Source of the DNA: a virus
IMG/VR virus record: IMGVR_UViG_3300025146_000191
Span: 1 to 28,343 of that record
Length of the DNA: 28,343 bases
Strand: one strand, 5' to 3'
The position numbers and the translations under genes are program-made. The stretch's first letter is position 1. Every line of letters begins with the position of its first letter. Shown here one piece after another: positions 1 through 8,099 of the stretch. The notes beneath the pieces were generated by a model. It ran no database searches. It was not told the origin of the DNA and saw nothing but the letters and a program-made list of their open reading frames with translations.

Positions 1-36
1 ATAGTACCCCAATAAGTTTTACTGTTAAATAGATCG

Positions 37-213
37 CTACTTTTTAGTTTTGCTAACCCGTTTTCTTTCATTTAAAGGCACTATTTTTATTTCCGATTGT
101 TTGCTTCTTTTGTTAAATTCTTTAACTCTAAAAGCCACACGACCGGCAGCTAAATAAAGTTTCCTTTTAGTGTGGTTTCTTGGCCTGTGTTTGCCTATGC
201 AAGAACAAAACAT
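37..213 (-). CDS. Small basic protein, 58 aa
   Basis: The ORF runs from an ATG one base after the stop of the glycosyltransferase gene upstream to a TAG. The product is very rich in Lys and Arg (for example IGKHRPRNHTKRKLYLAAG near the N-terminus) and has two Cys at residues 3 and 5. No clear Shine-Dalgarno site is visible, so translation is probably coupled to the preceding gene. No family recognised; the charge would suit a nucleic-acid-binding protein, but that is inference. It is the last gene of the visible cassette. Confidence 0.6.
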   Translation of the reverse strand: MFCSCIGKHRPRNHTKRKLYLAAGRVAFRVKEFNKRSKQSEIKIVPLNERKRVSKTKK

Positions 214-214
214 A

Positions 215-1030
215 TCAATTTCGATAAGGTTGTAATTTCCAATTCCCTTGCTTGTCCTTGTGCCACTCGATACTTTTTATATTATCGTCAACTAAAATAT
301 CGGCTTTTCTGGTCATGTGTATAACTCTCAAACCCCAATCAACCTTAGCCTCATAACCTAACTTACAAACATCCATTACAAAACAAACATCTGGCCCAAA
401 ACACTCCGCCTCATATCGGTACTTTATATTTTTATATAGATAGGCAGTAGTTAGATAACAATAAAACCCCCCACCGGTAATCGGTTCGATAAGATCGCTT
501 ATAAATCTAGGTGGCAACAATGTTTTCTGGGTTGTTGGATCATGAATGTTGTTTGTTACCCAAGCCCCCACCATTTTTATTCCATGCCTACCTGCCTCGA
601 CCCCCTCGACAAAGCCAATATCTTCGTCACCATCAATAGTCTCTCTAAGTTTTTGAAATGTGTTCGGCGGTACCAATGTATCATCCTCAAGTCCAAAAAC
701 ATATTCACCGGAAATCATCAATTTGCTTTTTTCTTTCATACCTACAATTCTGTTTCTCTGTACCGATATATTTGTTTCTAAAGGTGCGGGGTTGCCGCTA
801 ACAAAAAGTTTGCAACCATTAAACTCCTCTGCCTTTTCTTCCAGATATTCTCTGAGCCTTTTTATTAAAACTTCATTATCACTATCAACAAAAAAGTCCA
901 GTTCCGTTTCTTCTCTAGGTATAATTATACTACTTAAAGATGGTAAAAATCTATCCAAAGACCAATCTCTAGTGAAGGGAACAAACACGCTTATAAGCGG
1001 TCTTTCTGGGGCCTTTATGATTTCAAGCAT
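215..1030 (-). CDS. GT-A type glycosyltransferase (GT2-like), 271 aa
   Basis: The N-terminus (ISVFVPFTRDW, residues 13-23) is the start of a GT-A nucleotide-sugar binding fold. GLEDDTLVPP at 113-122 matches the metal-binding DxD region of family 2 enzymes. ITGGGFYCYLT near 183-193 is like the acceptor-loop region of such enzymes. The start overlaps the end of the upstream GT4-like gene by 16 nt, so the two are translationally coupled. It presumably transfers a sugar from a nucleotide donor to a glycan made by the neighbouring enzymes; donor and acceptor cannot be read from sequence. Confidence 0.78.
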   Translation of the reverse strand: MLEIIKAPERPLISVFVPFTRDWSLDRFLPSLSSIIIPREETELDFFVDSDNEVLIKRLREYLEEKAEEFNGCKLFVSGNPAPLETNISVQRNRIVGMKEKSKLMISGEYVFGLEDDTLVPPNTFQKLRETIDGDEDIGFVEGVEAGRHGIKMVGAWVTNNIHDPTTQKTLLPPRFISDLIEPITGGGFYCYLTTAYLYKNIKYRYEAECFGPDVCFVMDVCKLGYEAKVDWGLRVIHMTRKADILVDDNIKSIEWHKDKQGNWKLQPYRN

Positions 1031-2064
1031 AGGTCTTCAAACTCCTTTAAATACAAAGGGATTTGGTTTTCCCAACTTATTTTATCGGCCAGTTCATTTG
1101 AATAATCACTAAGTTCTTGAACTAAACTTGGTGTTTGGGCCAAAAGTTCTATCCTGTCCGCCAAGTCATGAGGACTACATTGGTAGCTTTCCATCTTCAT
1201 TCTGGTAAATATTGTTTTTACTGAGTTATATTTTATTAGTGATGCTGATTTTAAATACTGGTTTTGAGGAGTAATATCAGTCATTAAAGGTATCATACCG
1301 CAGCTTAATGCCTCATTCAACTGCAAACTAAGGCCGCCATATTTTCTCGGCAAAAGTAAAACGTCTTCGTCTTGATAAAGACTCCAATAATTATCCACGT
1401 CGCTATTTATTACCTTGACGTTATACTGACCCAATTCCGGTAACGGATGCTGACTGTAAATAATAAACTCCAAGTCTTTATTTTTAACCAACTTTATTGC
1501 TTCAAATACCGTTTGGGTTCCGTTTCTATCATCAAAGGTTTTATAGCCAGCTATATGCAGGAACTTCTTAGCTTGGGTTCTTTTCTTAAACGGAAGTAAT
1601 TTTCTGTTGACTGGTGCAGTTAGATACTTTACTAAGGTTTTATCGCCAAACTTTTGCCTTACCTCGTCAATTTTCCAAGTTGTCGGTGCGGCCAACATAT
1701 CTGGGTAAACCCAATCTGGCCTCAGGAAATAATCAAGGAACTCATAATTATATTGGTTTACTGTCTTGATATCCCTTTCCCTAGCCATGCTGTAAAGTTG
1801 ATAGCCATAGGGAGATTCAACTGTAAAAACCACATCCAAATCTTTAAGAAAACTGTCAAAGTCTGAATCGGTTGGGAAACCGTAAACAAACACTGCCTTT
1901 TCTGGATAGCGATCTGGATAATTTTTAGTAACCTTACCCATGTGCTGATTTACCCCTGTCATATCTATTACCAAAGTTTTATCCGGCTTCATATTCTTAT
2001 AAAATTCGTGGGTTTGTACCCCCACGCCAGTATTATCCATCCTAGCCAAAAGGCCGATTCTCAT
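1015..2064 (-). CDS. GT-B type glycosyltransferase (GT4-like), 349 aa
   Basis: It starts MRIGLLARMDNTGVGVQT, the usual N-terminal Rossmann strand and Gly loop of GT-B enzymes. The C-terminal half has FLHIAGYKTFDDRNG (168-182) and then GGLSLQLNEALSCGMIPL (243-260), the donor-binding E-x7-E type motif of GT4 (here the first Glu position is not obvious, while Glu251 is present). Length is typical of the family. Its ATG overlaps the stop of the two-domain transferase upstream by 4 nt (ATGA). Role in a glycan pathway is inferred from the family and context. Confidence 0.8.
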   Translation of the reverse strand: MRIGLLARMDNTGVGVQTHEFYKNMKPDKTLVIDMTGVNQHMGKVTKNYPDRYPEKAVFVYGFPTDSDFDSFLKDLDVVFTVESPYGYQLYSMARERDIKTVNQYNYEFLDYFLRPDWVYPDMLAAPTTWKIDEVRQKFGDKTLVKYLTAPVNRKLLPFKKRTQAKKFLHIAGYKTFDDRNGTQTVFEAIKLVKNKDLEFIIYSQHPLPELGQYNVKVINSDVDNYWSLYQDEDVLLLPRKYGGLSLQLNEALSCGMIPLMTDITPQNQYLKSASLIKYNSVKTIFTRMKMESYQCSPHDLADRIELLAQTPSLVQELSDYSNELADKISWENQIPLYLKEFEDLCLKS

Positions 2065-3752
2065 ATCATTTTCCCTTTCACAAACATTTTATACTTAGGC
2101 TCTGCCCCCCTGCCGTCCGTGTGGTAGCTTCTTTTCATGTCCCCTTCGGGTGCGTAAATCCAAACCTTCCAGTTATTCCAACCAGCCTTACCCAAGATTT
2201 TATAGCTTTCCATCAAAGGACTGTGGACAATGTCTTCAATCATTGTCTTGTCGCCAGCTTCAAAATACTTGTCAATCATTTGCCTATAAAACTCAGTTGA
2301 GGCAACATGGGGCCTTTGTGACCACTGCGAGGTTCTTACTAAAGGTATTCCGTGTATTGTTATTGGTTGTTTATCAAGCATCATATGTTTATGGACATCT
2401 AAAATAAGGGCTTCATGGTGAAGCCTTATCATGTTGGCCTCACCACTCCTAACTGTTTCTATTAAATTCTTAAACGGTATTTCTTGACAAAGCGGTGCAT
2501 CATGTTCGACAAACATAATAGTCGGAGTTCTGGCAAGTTTAAGGGCCTCTCTAGTCATGGCTGCTTGGTGTTTATGCTCTTCAAAAAAAAGCGGGACTAC
2601 ATTATGCCAAACAAAGTTAGTCCCCCAAAGTAATCTCCTAACATACTCATCATACTGACTTTTGAATTTCTTTTGTTCGTCCCTAACCCCATCAATCATC
2701 AATATTATCTCGCTATTTGGCAGTCGTTCCCTTATTGTGCTGATAGTTTCTTCAATCATAGAAGTGTCGGGATGGTTTATTATCGGGCTGGTAGGTATTA
2801 AAACAGTAATTAAATCCTTTAAATCATCTGTTATCGATTCTGTTTCCGCCAGATAATTTATATCGTCTGTTATTTGGTAGGCTAACTCTCGTTTTTTAAG
2901 CTGCCACCAAGCAAATATTTTATTGTTTATCGCAGGATAGCGATCAATCATGTTTACCATAACTCCTTTTAACTTCCGCCAATCGGTTATTACGGGAAAG
3001 GGAATGTCATCTCCGAATAGCTTTCGCCAGTAATTTGTCCTCTTATCGTCCTTCCTTGTTTTATCGTCAGCTATTGGTACACACCCCGACTCTAAAGCCT
3101 CATAAAACCTAAAGGTATCTGGTGTCTCCGGCCCCGAAGGACAAGGTGCAACCTTAGCCGAAGCCATATAATTGTAATATTCTTGGTGGGGCAAACCTTC
3201 GGTAAACTTTTCTGTCTCTACCAAATGACCGGTATATTTTTTATCCTTTTTTATACTAACTAAAGCCTTCTTACATTGCTGTCGCCTCGTGTGGGTTATC
3301 TGACCAGCAAAAAACCAATCAATACTCTTGTTAACCAACCCTGCTACTTTAATCAATTCTGGGGCATCTGGTGGCCACCCGTCACCCAAAAACCCATCTA
3401 CCGACTTGTGCCTGTCAAAGTTTGGAGTCATAACATAGGTTTTTATTCTTGGGTGGTTTATCTTTTCAACAGGAAATGTGGCTTCCTCATCACCGGCAAG
3501 TATCAAAATACACCACCTAAGTTTAGCCAAGTCTGAATTGATCTGGTCTATATCTTTAGCGTGATAACGAGCAGGTATAACTACAATGCCGTAGTCAAAA
3601 ACACTATCAAAATCGTCATGGTGTTCAAACTCGTAATCGCCTACAGGGTTCCAAATCTCTTTACTGAAAATATGCTCAATAATCCCCATGTCCCAATAAC
3701 CACGGTTGGGTGTTTCCTGGTGGTAACTTTTCCAAAAGACAGGCACTATCAT
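2061..3752 (-). CDS. Two-domain glycosyltransferase: exostosin-like plus GT-A, 563 aa
   Basis: The N-terminal half (about 1-290) ends with APCPSGPETPDTFRFYEALE at 202-221 followed by GCVPI, the signature of exostosin/GT47-like domains, where a conserved Glu and Gly-Cys-Val-Pro line the donor site. A second domain begins at about 314 (ITVLIPTSPI) and has IILMIDG (349-355) and VEHDAP (415-420), as in GT-A enzymes of the GT2 type. Two catalytic domains in one chain suggest alternating sugar addition, but this is inference. It overlaps both neighbours by 4 nt (ATGA), so the whole block is one coupled operon. Confidence 0.8.
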   Translation of the reverse strand: MIVPVFWKSYHQETPNRGYWDMGIIEHIFSKEIWNPVGDYEFEHHDDFDSVFDYGIVVIPARYHAKDIDQINSDLAKLRWCILILAGDEEATFPVEKINHPRIKTYVMTPNFDRHKSVDGFLGDGWPPDAPELIKVAGLVNKSIDWFFAGQITHTRRQQCKKALVSIKKDKKYTGHLVETEKFTEGLPHQEYYNYMASAKVAPCPSGPETPDTFRFYEALESGCVPIADDKTRKDDKRTNYWRKLFGDDIPFPVITDWRKLKGVMVNMIDRYPAINNKIFAWWQLKKRELAYQITDDINYLAETESITDDLKDLITVLIPTSPIINHPDTSMIEETISTIRERLPNSEIILMIDGVRDEQKKFKSQYDEYVRRLLWGTNFVWHNVVPLFFEEHKHQAAMTREALKLARTPTIMFVEHDAPLCQEIPFKNLIETVRSGEANMIRLHHEALILDVHKHMMLDKQPITIHGIPLVRTSQWSQRPHVASTEFYRQMIDKYFEAGDKTMIEDIVHSPLMESYKILGKAGWNNWKVWIYAPEGDMKRSYHTDGRGAEPKYKMFVKGKMI

Positions 3753-4420
3753 AATTTAAAAAGAATATTTGCTTGATTAAAATTCATTTCCCCATCAAAC
3801 CTTCTACCGTTTTTAAAAGCCTTATAACCGTATTCCATCAGTCTTTTATAAATATCTGGATAACTGTTATTAAAGACAGGACTAAATTCAATAAATAAAT
3901 TCCTGACTCTTTTTTCTTTCAACCAGTCTTGATATAAGTTGATTGCATAGACCTCGTTGCCTTCAATGTCTATTTTTATTAACTCTATAATAGTTTTGGC
4001 AGTTTTTAATTTTTCGATTTCACCATCAATCCAAATTGTGAATGTGCTTATTTTATCGACAACCGAATTTAAAATCGCATTGGCCTTTAAAGTCTTTATG
4101 TTTTCTTTATCGCCATCTATAGCTTTGACTTGATAGCCCATTTTTCCTGCCAATATTGAATACCAACCTATATGGCAACCAATATCAATAAGCAAATTAT
4201 TTCGATTGCCATTCTCTAAAATACCTTTGACTATTTCGGTCTCCGGTTTCTCCCAAGCACCCTCATTTATTAAAGTCCTAGATACATCATCTTTACCAGT
4301 ACAATAACCAGCAATATCTTTATATTTCTCGTAATCATAAACAAACATTGGCCCGACCCCAGTTTCGACTTTTAAAGTATCGTGTTTTTTATGCCCAGCT
4401 TGGCAAACGTTTCCTATCAT
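3749..4420 (-). CDS. FkbM-family SAM methyltransferase, 223 aa
   Basis: Counting from the chosen start, DIGCHIGWYS at about 79-88 is SAM-binding motif I and KIDIEGNEV at about 149-157 is the FkbM signature (DxEGxE). These enzymes O-methylate sugars and polyketides. I place the start at the ATG that overlaps the stop of the upstream methyltransferase by 4 nt (ATGA); an upstream in-frame TTG would add seven residues. It lies between another methyltransferase and a glycosyltransferase, which fits methylation of a glycan. Confidence 0.85.
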   Translation of the reverse strand: MIGNVCQAGHKKHDTLKVETGVGPMFVYDYEKYKDIAGYCTGKDDVSRTLINEGAWEKPETEIVKGILENGNRNNLLIDIGCHIGWYSILAGKMGYQVKAIDGDKENIKTLKANAILNSVVDKISTFTIWIDGEIEKLKTAKTIIELIKIDIEGNEVYAINLYQDWLKEKRVRNLFIEFSPVFNNSYPDIYKRLMEYGYKAFKNGRRFDGEMNFNQANILFKL

Positions 4421-5025
4421 AATTTTTTTGCTGTTACCCAAGTCCAGTTTTGATAAATTAAGCCCTTATCGTATTTTGTTATCACTAGGTCGTTCATATT
4501 AAGCCACTTAGATACCTCGTCTAATTGATAGTGGTGGCTCATTGGTTCGTGTTCGTTCCCTTCAATAAATTGGAATCTGAATACACCGTTTTTATTTAGG
4601 TGTTTTCCCACCTCTGATATATATGCTTTAATCCCACCTTCGTCTATATGTTGAAAAACCGTAACTGCATAAATAAAATCTGATTGATAATCATTAGGTA
4701 ACTTTCTCCCTTTGGTGTGCTGAAAACCTAAATTATTAACACTAGCTTCGATATTTTTAGCTCTGTTTTTAGCAATGTTTAACAAACCTTCTGATATATC
4801 AATACCTAGAACATTAGCTTGAGAAAATTTTAAAGCCGTGGGTATAGCCAATCTACCAACACCACAACCAATTTCTAATATAGCTTTTGGGGCAAAATCA
4901 AGGTCTTTAAATAAAATATCGATTTCTTCTTCAGTTGATATTTCCTTATCGTGCATTTCGCTATCGACATTTTTTGATTCAGCTTTTTGGTTCCAGTACT
5001 GTCTTTCAAAATTAACTCTTTTCAT
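4417..5025 (-). CDS. Class I SAM-dependent methyltransferase, 202 aa
   Basis: EIGCGVGRLAIPTAL at 51-65 is motif I, and VLGIDISEG at 72-80 carries the acidic residue that binds the SAM ribose. FIYAVTVFQHID further on matches motif IV/post-IV of Methyltransf_11/25-type enzymes. The family acts on many small molecules and sugars, so the substrate is not defined. It overlaps the FkbM-like gene upstream by 14 nt and the next one by 4 nt. Confidence 0.82.
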   Translation of the reverse strand: MKRVNFERQYWNQKAESKNVDSEMHDKEISTEEEIDILFKDLDFAPKAILEIGCGVGRLAIPTALKFSQANVLGIDISEGLLNIAKNRAKNIEASVNNLGFQHTKGRKLPNDYQSDFIYAVTVFQHIDEGGIKAYISEVGKHLNKNGVFRFQFIEGNEHEPMSHHYQLDEVSKWLNMNDLVITKYDKGLIYQNWTWVTAKKL

Positions 5026-5758
5026 AAAATAAATGAACCTCGTGTTGGTAATCTAGTAAGGTTTCTTTATACCCAAAGGCTTTAATCCAATTTCTTAAAT
5101 CGGTTAGGTACTCTTTATATTGGTGGAACATAAACTCTGGATGGCCACTAAGCCATATTTTAGGCTTGTGATTTCTTATAGTTTGTTCTGCTCCCCTTAA
5201 AACTTTCCACTCGCTGCCCTCTACGTCAAGAATAATTGCTGTCGGTGGTTTTAATCTTTTCGCTGTATTATCGATTTTATATTGTGGTAATCCATCTGCT
5301 TCTAAATATAATTCGCTAAACCCGTGTGCTTTTACAATTTTACCTTGTGAAAATATAGGCCAAGTATCTTTGCCATTTGCCCAGCCTATACCTTCGTATA
5401 ATTCTTTATCGGGATTTTTTGGTATTTGTTTTTCAACACTGCTTGCAAACCCAGCTAAAAGCCCCAATGGGCGTTTCAATTTGTTTGCTTTCCATACCGC
5501 TTTTATAACTGGCCAAGCCTTGTGGTTAGGTTCGTACAAGACAACTTCCGCCCCCCACATTTGACACAAGGCTGGCATCTCGCCCAACTCCGCACCAACG
5601 TAATAAACTACATCACCTTCACCAATATACTCGTGCATTGAACTTAATCTTTTCTTTTCCCAACCTTGCTTGGTAAACCATTCTAGCCTAGCCGCCCTAT
5701 GTTCTGGTAGTTTAATTTTAAACTGACCATTTATTAAAGTATCAATCATTTTTACCAT
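5012..5758 (-). CDS. FkbM-like SAM methyltransferase, 248 aa
   Basis: DVVYYVGAELGEMPALC (49-65) is a motif I with Ala-Glu in place of the usual Asn/His-x-Gly, VVLYEPN (72-78) is motif II, and AIILDVEGSEWKVL (174-187) is the FkbM signature. The degenerate motif I makes it more divergent than the other FkbM gene of the cassette. The ATG lies just inside a 25-codon ORF that overlaps it by 7 nt, so it may be coupled to it; a second ATG three codons in is possible. Likely a sugar O-methyltransferase. Confidence 0.75.
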   Translation of the reverse strand: MVKMIDTLINGQFKIKLPEHRAARLEWFTKQGWEKKRLSSMHEYIGEGDVVYYVGAELGEMPALCQMWGAEVVLYEPNHKAWPVIKAVWKANKLKRPLGLLAGFASSVEKQIPKNPDKELYEGIGWANGKDTWPIFSQGKIVKAHGFSELYLEADGLPQYKIDNTAKRLKPPTAIILDVEGSEWKVLRGAEQTIRNHKPKIWLSGHPEFMFHQYKEYLTDLRNWIKAFGYKETLLDYQHEVHLFYEKS

Positions 5759-5829
5759 TTATGTTTTCTTTCTTCTCTTACTACTCTGGGTTTATAAAAA
5801 TTATCTTCAATTGTTTTTGGGAACTCCAT
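5752..5829 (-). CDS. Possible 25-aa microprotein with strong RBS
   Basis: A GGAGG stands six bases before an ATG inside the 3' end of the CgeB-like gene, in another frame. The ORF runs 25 codons (MEFPKTIEDNFYKPR at its start, very basic at its end) and its TAA overlaps the ATG of the FkbM-like gene. It may encode a microprotein or act only as a coupling ORF that brings ribosomes to the methyltransferase start. No family recognised. Confidence 0.4.
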   Translation of the reverse strand: MEFPKTIEDNFYKPRVVREERKHKW

Positions 5830-6760
5830 TTATTACCTCCAATATTTTAGCCCACCTTTGTAAATAAGTGTGGTCTCTTTTTGTTCTTTCCGATCCTGCC
5901 CTTCTAATCTCCTCCCGTTCCTTTTTGTTTTCAACATAGTAATCAATCTTAGATTTTAAATCTTTGAAATCACCAAACTTAAAAGTAACAATTTCTTTTC
6001 CTATCTCGAAAAAATCCTCAATCCCTTTGATATACGGGTGGATAATAAAGCCGCCTCGGCCTGTCGTCTCAAAGATACGGTCACTTAGGTAGTTGGGGTA
6101 ATCAAAGTTTAAACACAAGGTATCGCCGATAACTACTTTAGATTCAGCATAAATCATATTCAACTCGTGTCCTCTAACCACCTTGATACCGTCACCACCA
6201 TAATGAAAAAACCTTTGACCGTAGGTTTCTCTAAGCCAATCAACAAGCTGTGGTCGCCACTGCCACTCAGGATGATAACCTCGGCTGCCTACAAACACCA
6301 CATCCTTATTTTGATTAACATTTTGGTTTAGATAACACTCTTGGTCAAATACTCCTGCCGCTAAATAATGACCTTTAACCGGCGTGTTTTTATTAAGCCA
6401 GTTGGCCATGTTCTTGTCGGCAGTAAAGAAATGTTGGATATTCCAGTAGTCCTCTGTTTCCATCTCCTTTTGTCTTTGAATCCCAAACCATAAATCCAGA
6501 TGATAAGTCAAGGTTGGTATATTACGGCTTTTCAATAATTTTAATAACTCTCGCATTGTTAAGACTCCGGGAGTATTCCACCCATGAGTATGTACCCAAA
6601 CAAATAAATCTGACCTGGAAGCGACCTCAAAAATCAATTCGCTGGTAGTGTTTCTTTCTTGCAGCTTAATAACTTCGTGACCAAGAGATTCTAAAGATTT
6701 AACATGGTGACTCTCGCTACTAAAATCTACACCGAAATTTCCTAAAAATGTTATTTTCAT
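5807..6760 (-). CDS. CgeB-like GT-B glycosyltransferase, 317 aa
   Basis: MKITFLGNFGVDFSSESHH opens a GT-B fold. KDVVFVGSRG at about 152-161 starts the second Rossmann domain, SDRIFETTGRGGFIIHP at about 226-242 is the donor-site region (E in the Glu-x-Gly-type loop), and RTKRDHTYLQRW near 292-303 is the C-terminal helix motif (R..x.HTY..R) typical of CgeB/DUF3880-like glycosyltransferases. A good RBS (AGAGGATAAAG) precedes the ATG. First glycosyltransferase of the cassette in transcription order. Confidence 0.8.
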   Translation of the reverse strand: MKITFLGNFGVDFSSESHHVKSLESLGHEVIKLQERNTTSELIFEVASRSDLFVWVHTHGWNTPGVLTMRELLKLLKSRNIPTLTYHLDLWFGIQRQKEMETEDYWNIQHFFTADKNMANWLNKNTPVKGHYLAAGVFDQECYLNQNVNQNKDVVFVGSRGYHPEWQWRPQLVDWLRETYGQRFFHYGGDGIKVVRGHELNMIYAESKVVIGDTLCLNFDYPNYLSDRIFETTGRGGFIIHPYIKGIEDFFEIGKEIVTFKFGDFKDLKSKIDYYVENKKEREEIRRAGSERTKRDHTYLQRWAKILEVINGVPKNN

Positions 6761-6817
6761 TCTTTATCCTCTAAATTACTTTTCTTTGGTTTCATAATAA
6801 ACCTGCAAGGATACCCA

Positions 6818-7411
6818 CTAATTTATTTGTGGGAGGAATTGCAGCCTTTCTTTGTTTGCTTGATAAAATGCTCGAGCAAACCCTTGTGGGGTAATTGCTC
6901 TCCTATCGGCTACTGTCAGCCCTTTGAACTTAGGTAGTGGTCTTGTATTTTGCATTGAGTCCCTTACTTCTTTTGGTGTCAAAGTAACTGGCTTTCTTAC
7001 TGGGAAGTTGAAGTATCCCCATAAATCTGTTCTCTTTTTGTATCTATCTCCAAAGTCATAAGGTTGAAAGATAAATGGTGGTTTACCTAGAAATTGTCTA
7101 AGGTAGGCTGTAGGGTTCTCTAATGCCCAGAACTTCAAGTCTCCTCTTGCTCTGGCAGCCCAGATTAGTTCCAAACAGGCTTTCACTACTTCCATACCTT
7201 TCTCAAAATCTCTTGGAGTCTTTGCAGTTGTTCTTGCTAAACTAAACATTGTGCAAGGTGGGGCAGCTAGTATGCCCACAACTGGTTCTTCTGGTAGTTT
7301 GTAAGTCATAACATCATATTCTGGTAAGGTAACATTGATAACTTTATAACCTGCTTCTACCCAAGGCTTACTCCAACTTCCTGTTCCTCCGCATAAGTCT
7401 AGGATAACCAC
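6818..7411 (-). CDS. Short C5-type DNA cytosine methyltransferase, 197 aa
   Basis: ILDLCGGTGSWSKPW (3-17) is SAM motif I, AAPPCTMFSLA (49-59) is motif IV with catalytic Cys53 after Pro, and ENP at 98-100 is the motif VI Glu-Asn pair. RTDLWG near 127-132 is like motif VIII of phage relatives. The protein is much shorter than cellular C5 enzymes and shows no separate target-recognition domain or motifs IX-X. The start is GTG, one base overlapping a TAG, with AAGGGAG about ten bases upstream. It may protect phage DNA from host restriction. Its place just before the sugar cassette leaves a role in DNA modification open. Confidence 0.78.
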   Translation of the reverse strand: MVILDLCGGTGSWSKPWVEAGYKVINVTLPEYDVMTYKLPEEPVVGILAAPPCTMFSLARTTAKTPRDFEKGMEVVKACLELIWAARARGDLKFWALENPTAYLRQFLGKPPFIFQPYDFGDRYKKRTDLWGYFNFPVRKPVTLTPKEVRDSMQNTRPLPKFKGLTVADRRAITPQGFARAFYQANKERLQFLPQIN

Positions 7412-7503
7412 TAGAATAAACTCCCTTGGGTAAAATCACCAATCTTTTGCTTTGGGTTTCCAAAGACACTATATTCAAATACGTCTTTTCCCTGTTGCTC
7501 CAT
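7411..7503 (-). CDS. Possible 30-aa ORF ahead of the methyltransferase
   Basis: The ATG-initiated ORF of 30 codons (begins MEQQGKDVFEYSVFGNP) ends in TAG, overlapping the GTG of the methyltransferase by one base. No RBS is close to the ATG, so it could be non-coding or a coupling leader. No family recognised. Confidence 0.3.
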   Translation of the reverse strand: MEQQGKDVFEYSVFGNPKQKIGDFTQGSLF

Positions 7504-7529
7504 AATGTAGCGTTTGACTGCCTCTTGGG

Positions 7530-7557
7530 GTGGCTACCTGTGCCTGCAAGTAGCCAC
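7530..7557 (-). other. Perfect 8-bp hairpin in intergenic DNA
   Basis: GTGGCTAC and GTAGCCAC form a perfect stem with a 12-nt loop between the zinc-ribbon gene and the methyltransferase leader ORF. No T-run follows on either strand, so it does not look like an intrinsic terminator. It may stabilise or process the mRNA. Confidence 0.45.
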
Positions 7558-7567
7558 GCTAAAAAGA

Positions 7568-7720
7568 TTACTTCCTATGGTAATTGCAAAACTTTTTATT
7601 TGTCTTAGAAACTGGTTTCCCACATTCAATACATAAACCAACCCTAAGGTTTCTTAATTGGTATTTTCTCTGCCTACTAACGTTTAAATTTGTAAACTTA
7701 TCAATAATTTTAACTGGCAT
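7568..7720 (-). CDS. Small zinc-ribbon protein, 50 aa
   Basis: The ORF begins with ATG two bases after the stop of the small membrane protein gene. It reads MPVKIIDKFTNLN, then RQRKYQLRNLRVGLCIECG and ends FCNYHRK. Cys30-x2-Cys33 and Cys45-x2-His48 form a probable zinc site. The pattern (basic helix, GLCxxCG, then C..H) is common in small phage proteins of unknown role. It is in the early operon. Confidence 0.65.
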   Translation of the reverse strand: MPVKIIDKFTNLNVSRQRKYQLRNLRVGLCIECGKPVSKTNKKFCNYHRK

Positions 7721-7722
7721 AC

Positions 7723-7821
7723 TTAACTAAACACCCCATAAACTATCCAAACTAATAATAAAATTAAACTTACTGCGACTATCGTATTTGCGACCTTATC
7801 CTCCTGGCCATCTTGATTCAA
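7723..7821 (-). CDS. Small single-span membrane protein, 32 aa
   Basis: A GGGGAGG site lies five bases before a TTG start that overlaps the TGA of the winged-helix gene (TTGA). The product is MNQDGQEDKVANT followed by one hydrophobic segment (IVAVSLILLLVWIVYGV) to the C-terminus. Acidic, polar N-terminus plus one helix suggests a membrane peptide. Function unknown; early phage membrane peptides often alter host physiology or exclude other phages, but this is speculation. Confidence 0.6.
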   Translation of the reverse strand: MNQDGQEDKVANTIVAVSLILLLVWIVYGVFS

Positions 7822-8099
7822 ACTAGCCTCCCCTGCCCTCGGCTTTCCATCTCTTTTATTTTTTCCAATCTTTTGTCTACTCGCCAATCTTTTGTTTGCT
7901 TACCAAATTCTTTATAATCCAAAACGTATTTCCAAACATTATCCTTAACCCTAATCGTTTTGATGTTATAACCATTCTCCCTTAACTCATCCAACCTAGC
8001 CTTATAATTAAGAATAAAGTTTTGAGGAAACTCATAATTACAAACGCCCTCTTGTCCTCGCACTCTTAACATAGAGATAATTTTTTGTTTTTGCGTCAA
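7818..8099 (-). CDS. Winged-helix DNA-binding protein (HTH_39-like), 93 aa
   Basis: MTQKQKIISMLRVRGQEGV then YKARLDELRENGYNIKT fits the small phage winged-helix family (helix, turn, recognition helix RLxELRxxGYxI, wing). The C-terminal third is highly charged. The start is TTG in a TTGA overlap with the upstream gene, with GGAG about eight bases before. It may be a regulator or a recombination/replication accessory. Confidence 0.65.
   Translation of the reverse strand: MTQKQKIISMLRVRGQEGVCNYEFPQNFILNYKARLDELRENGYNIKTIRVKDNVWKYVLDYKEFGKQTKDWRVDKRLEKIKEMESRGQGRLV

Noticed and set aside
542-1112. Plus-strand ORFs opposite the glycosyltransferase genes
   Set aside because: No RBS, and each lies fully antisense to a gene with clear family motifs. 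The same holds for all other plus-strand ORFs except 11396-11593.
6766-6804. 12-codon ORF between the methyltransferase and the CgeB-like gene
   Set aside because: Weak RBS and too short to judge; may only couple translation.
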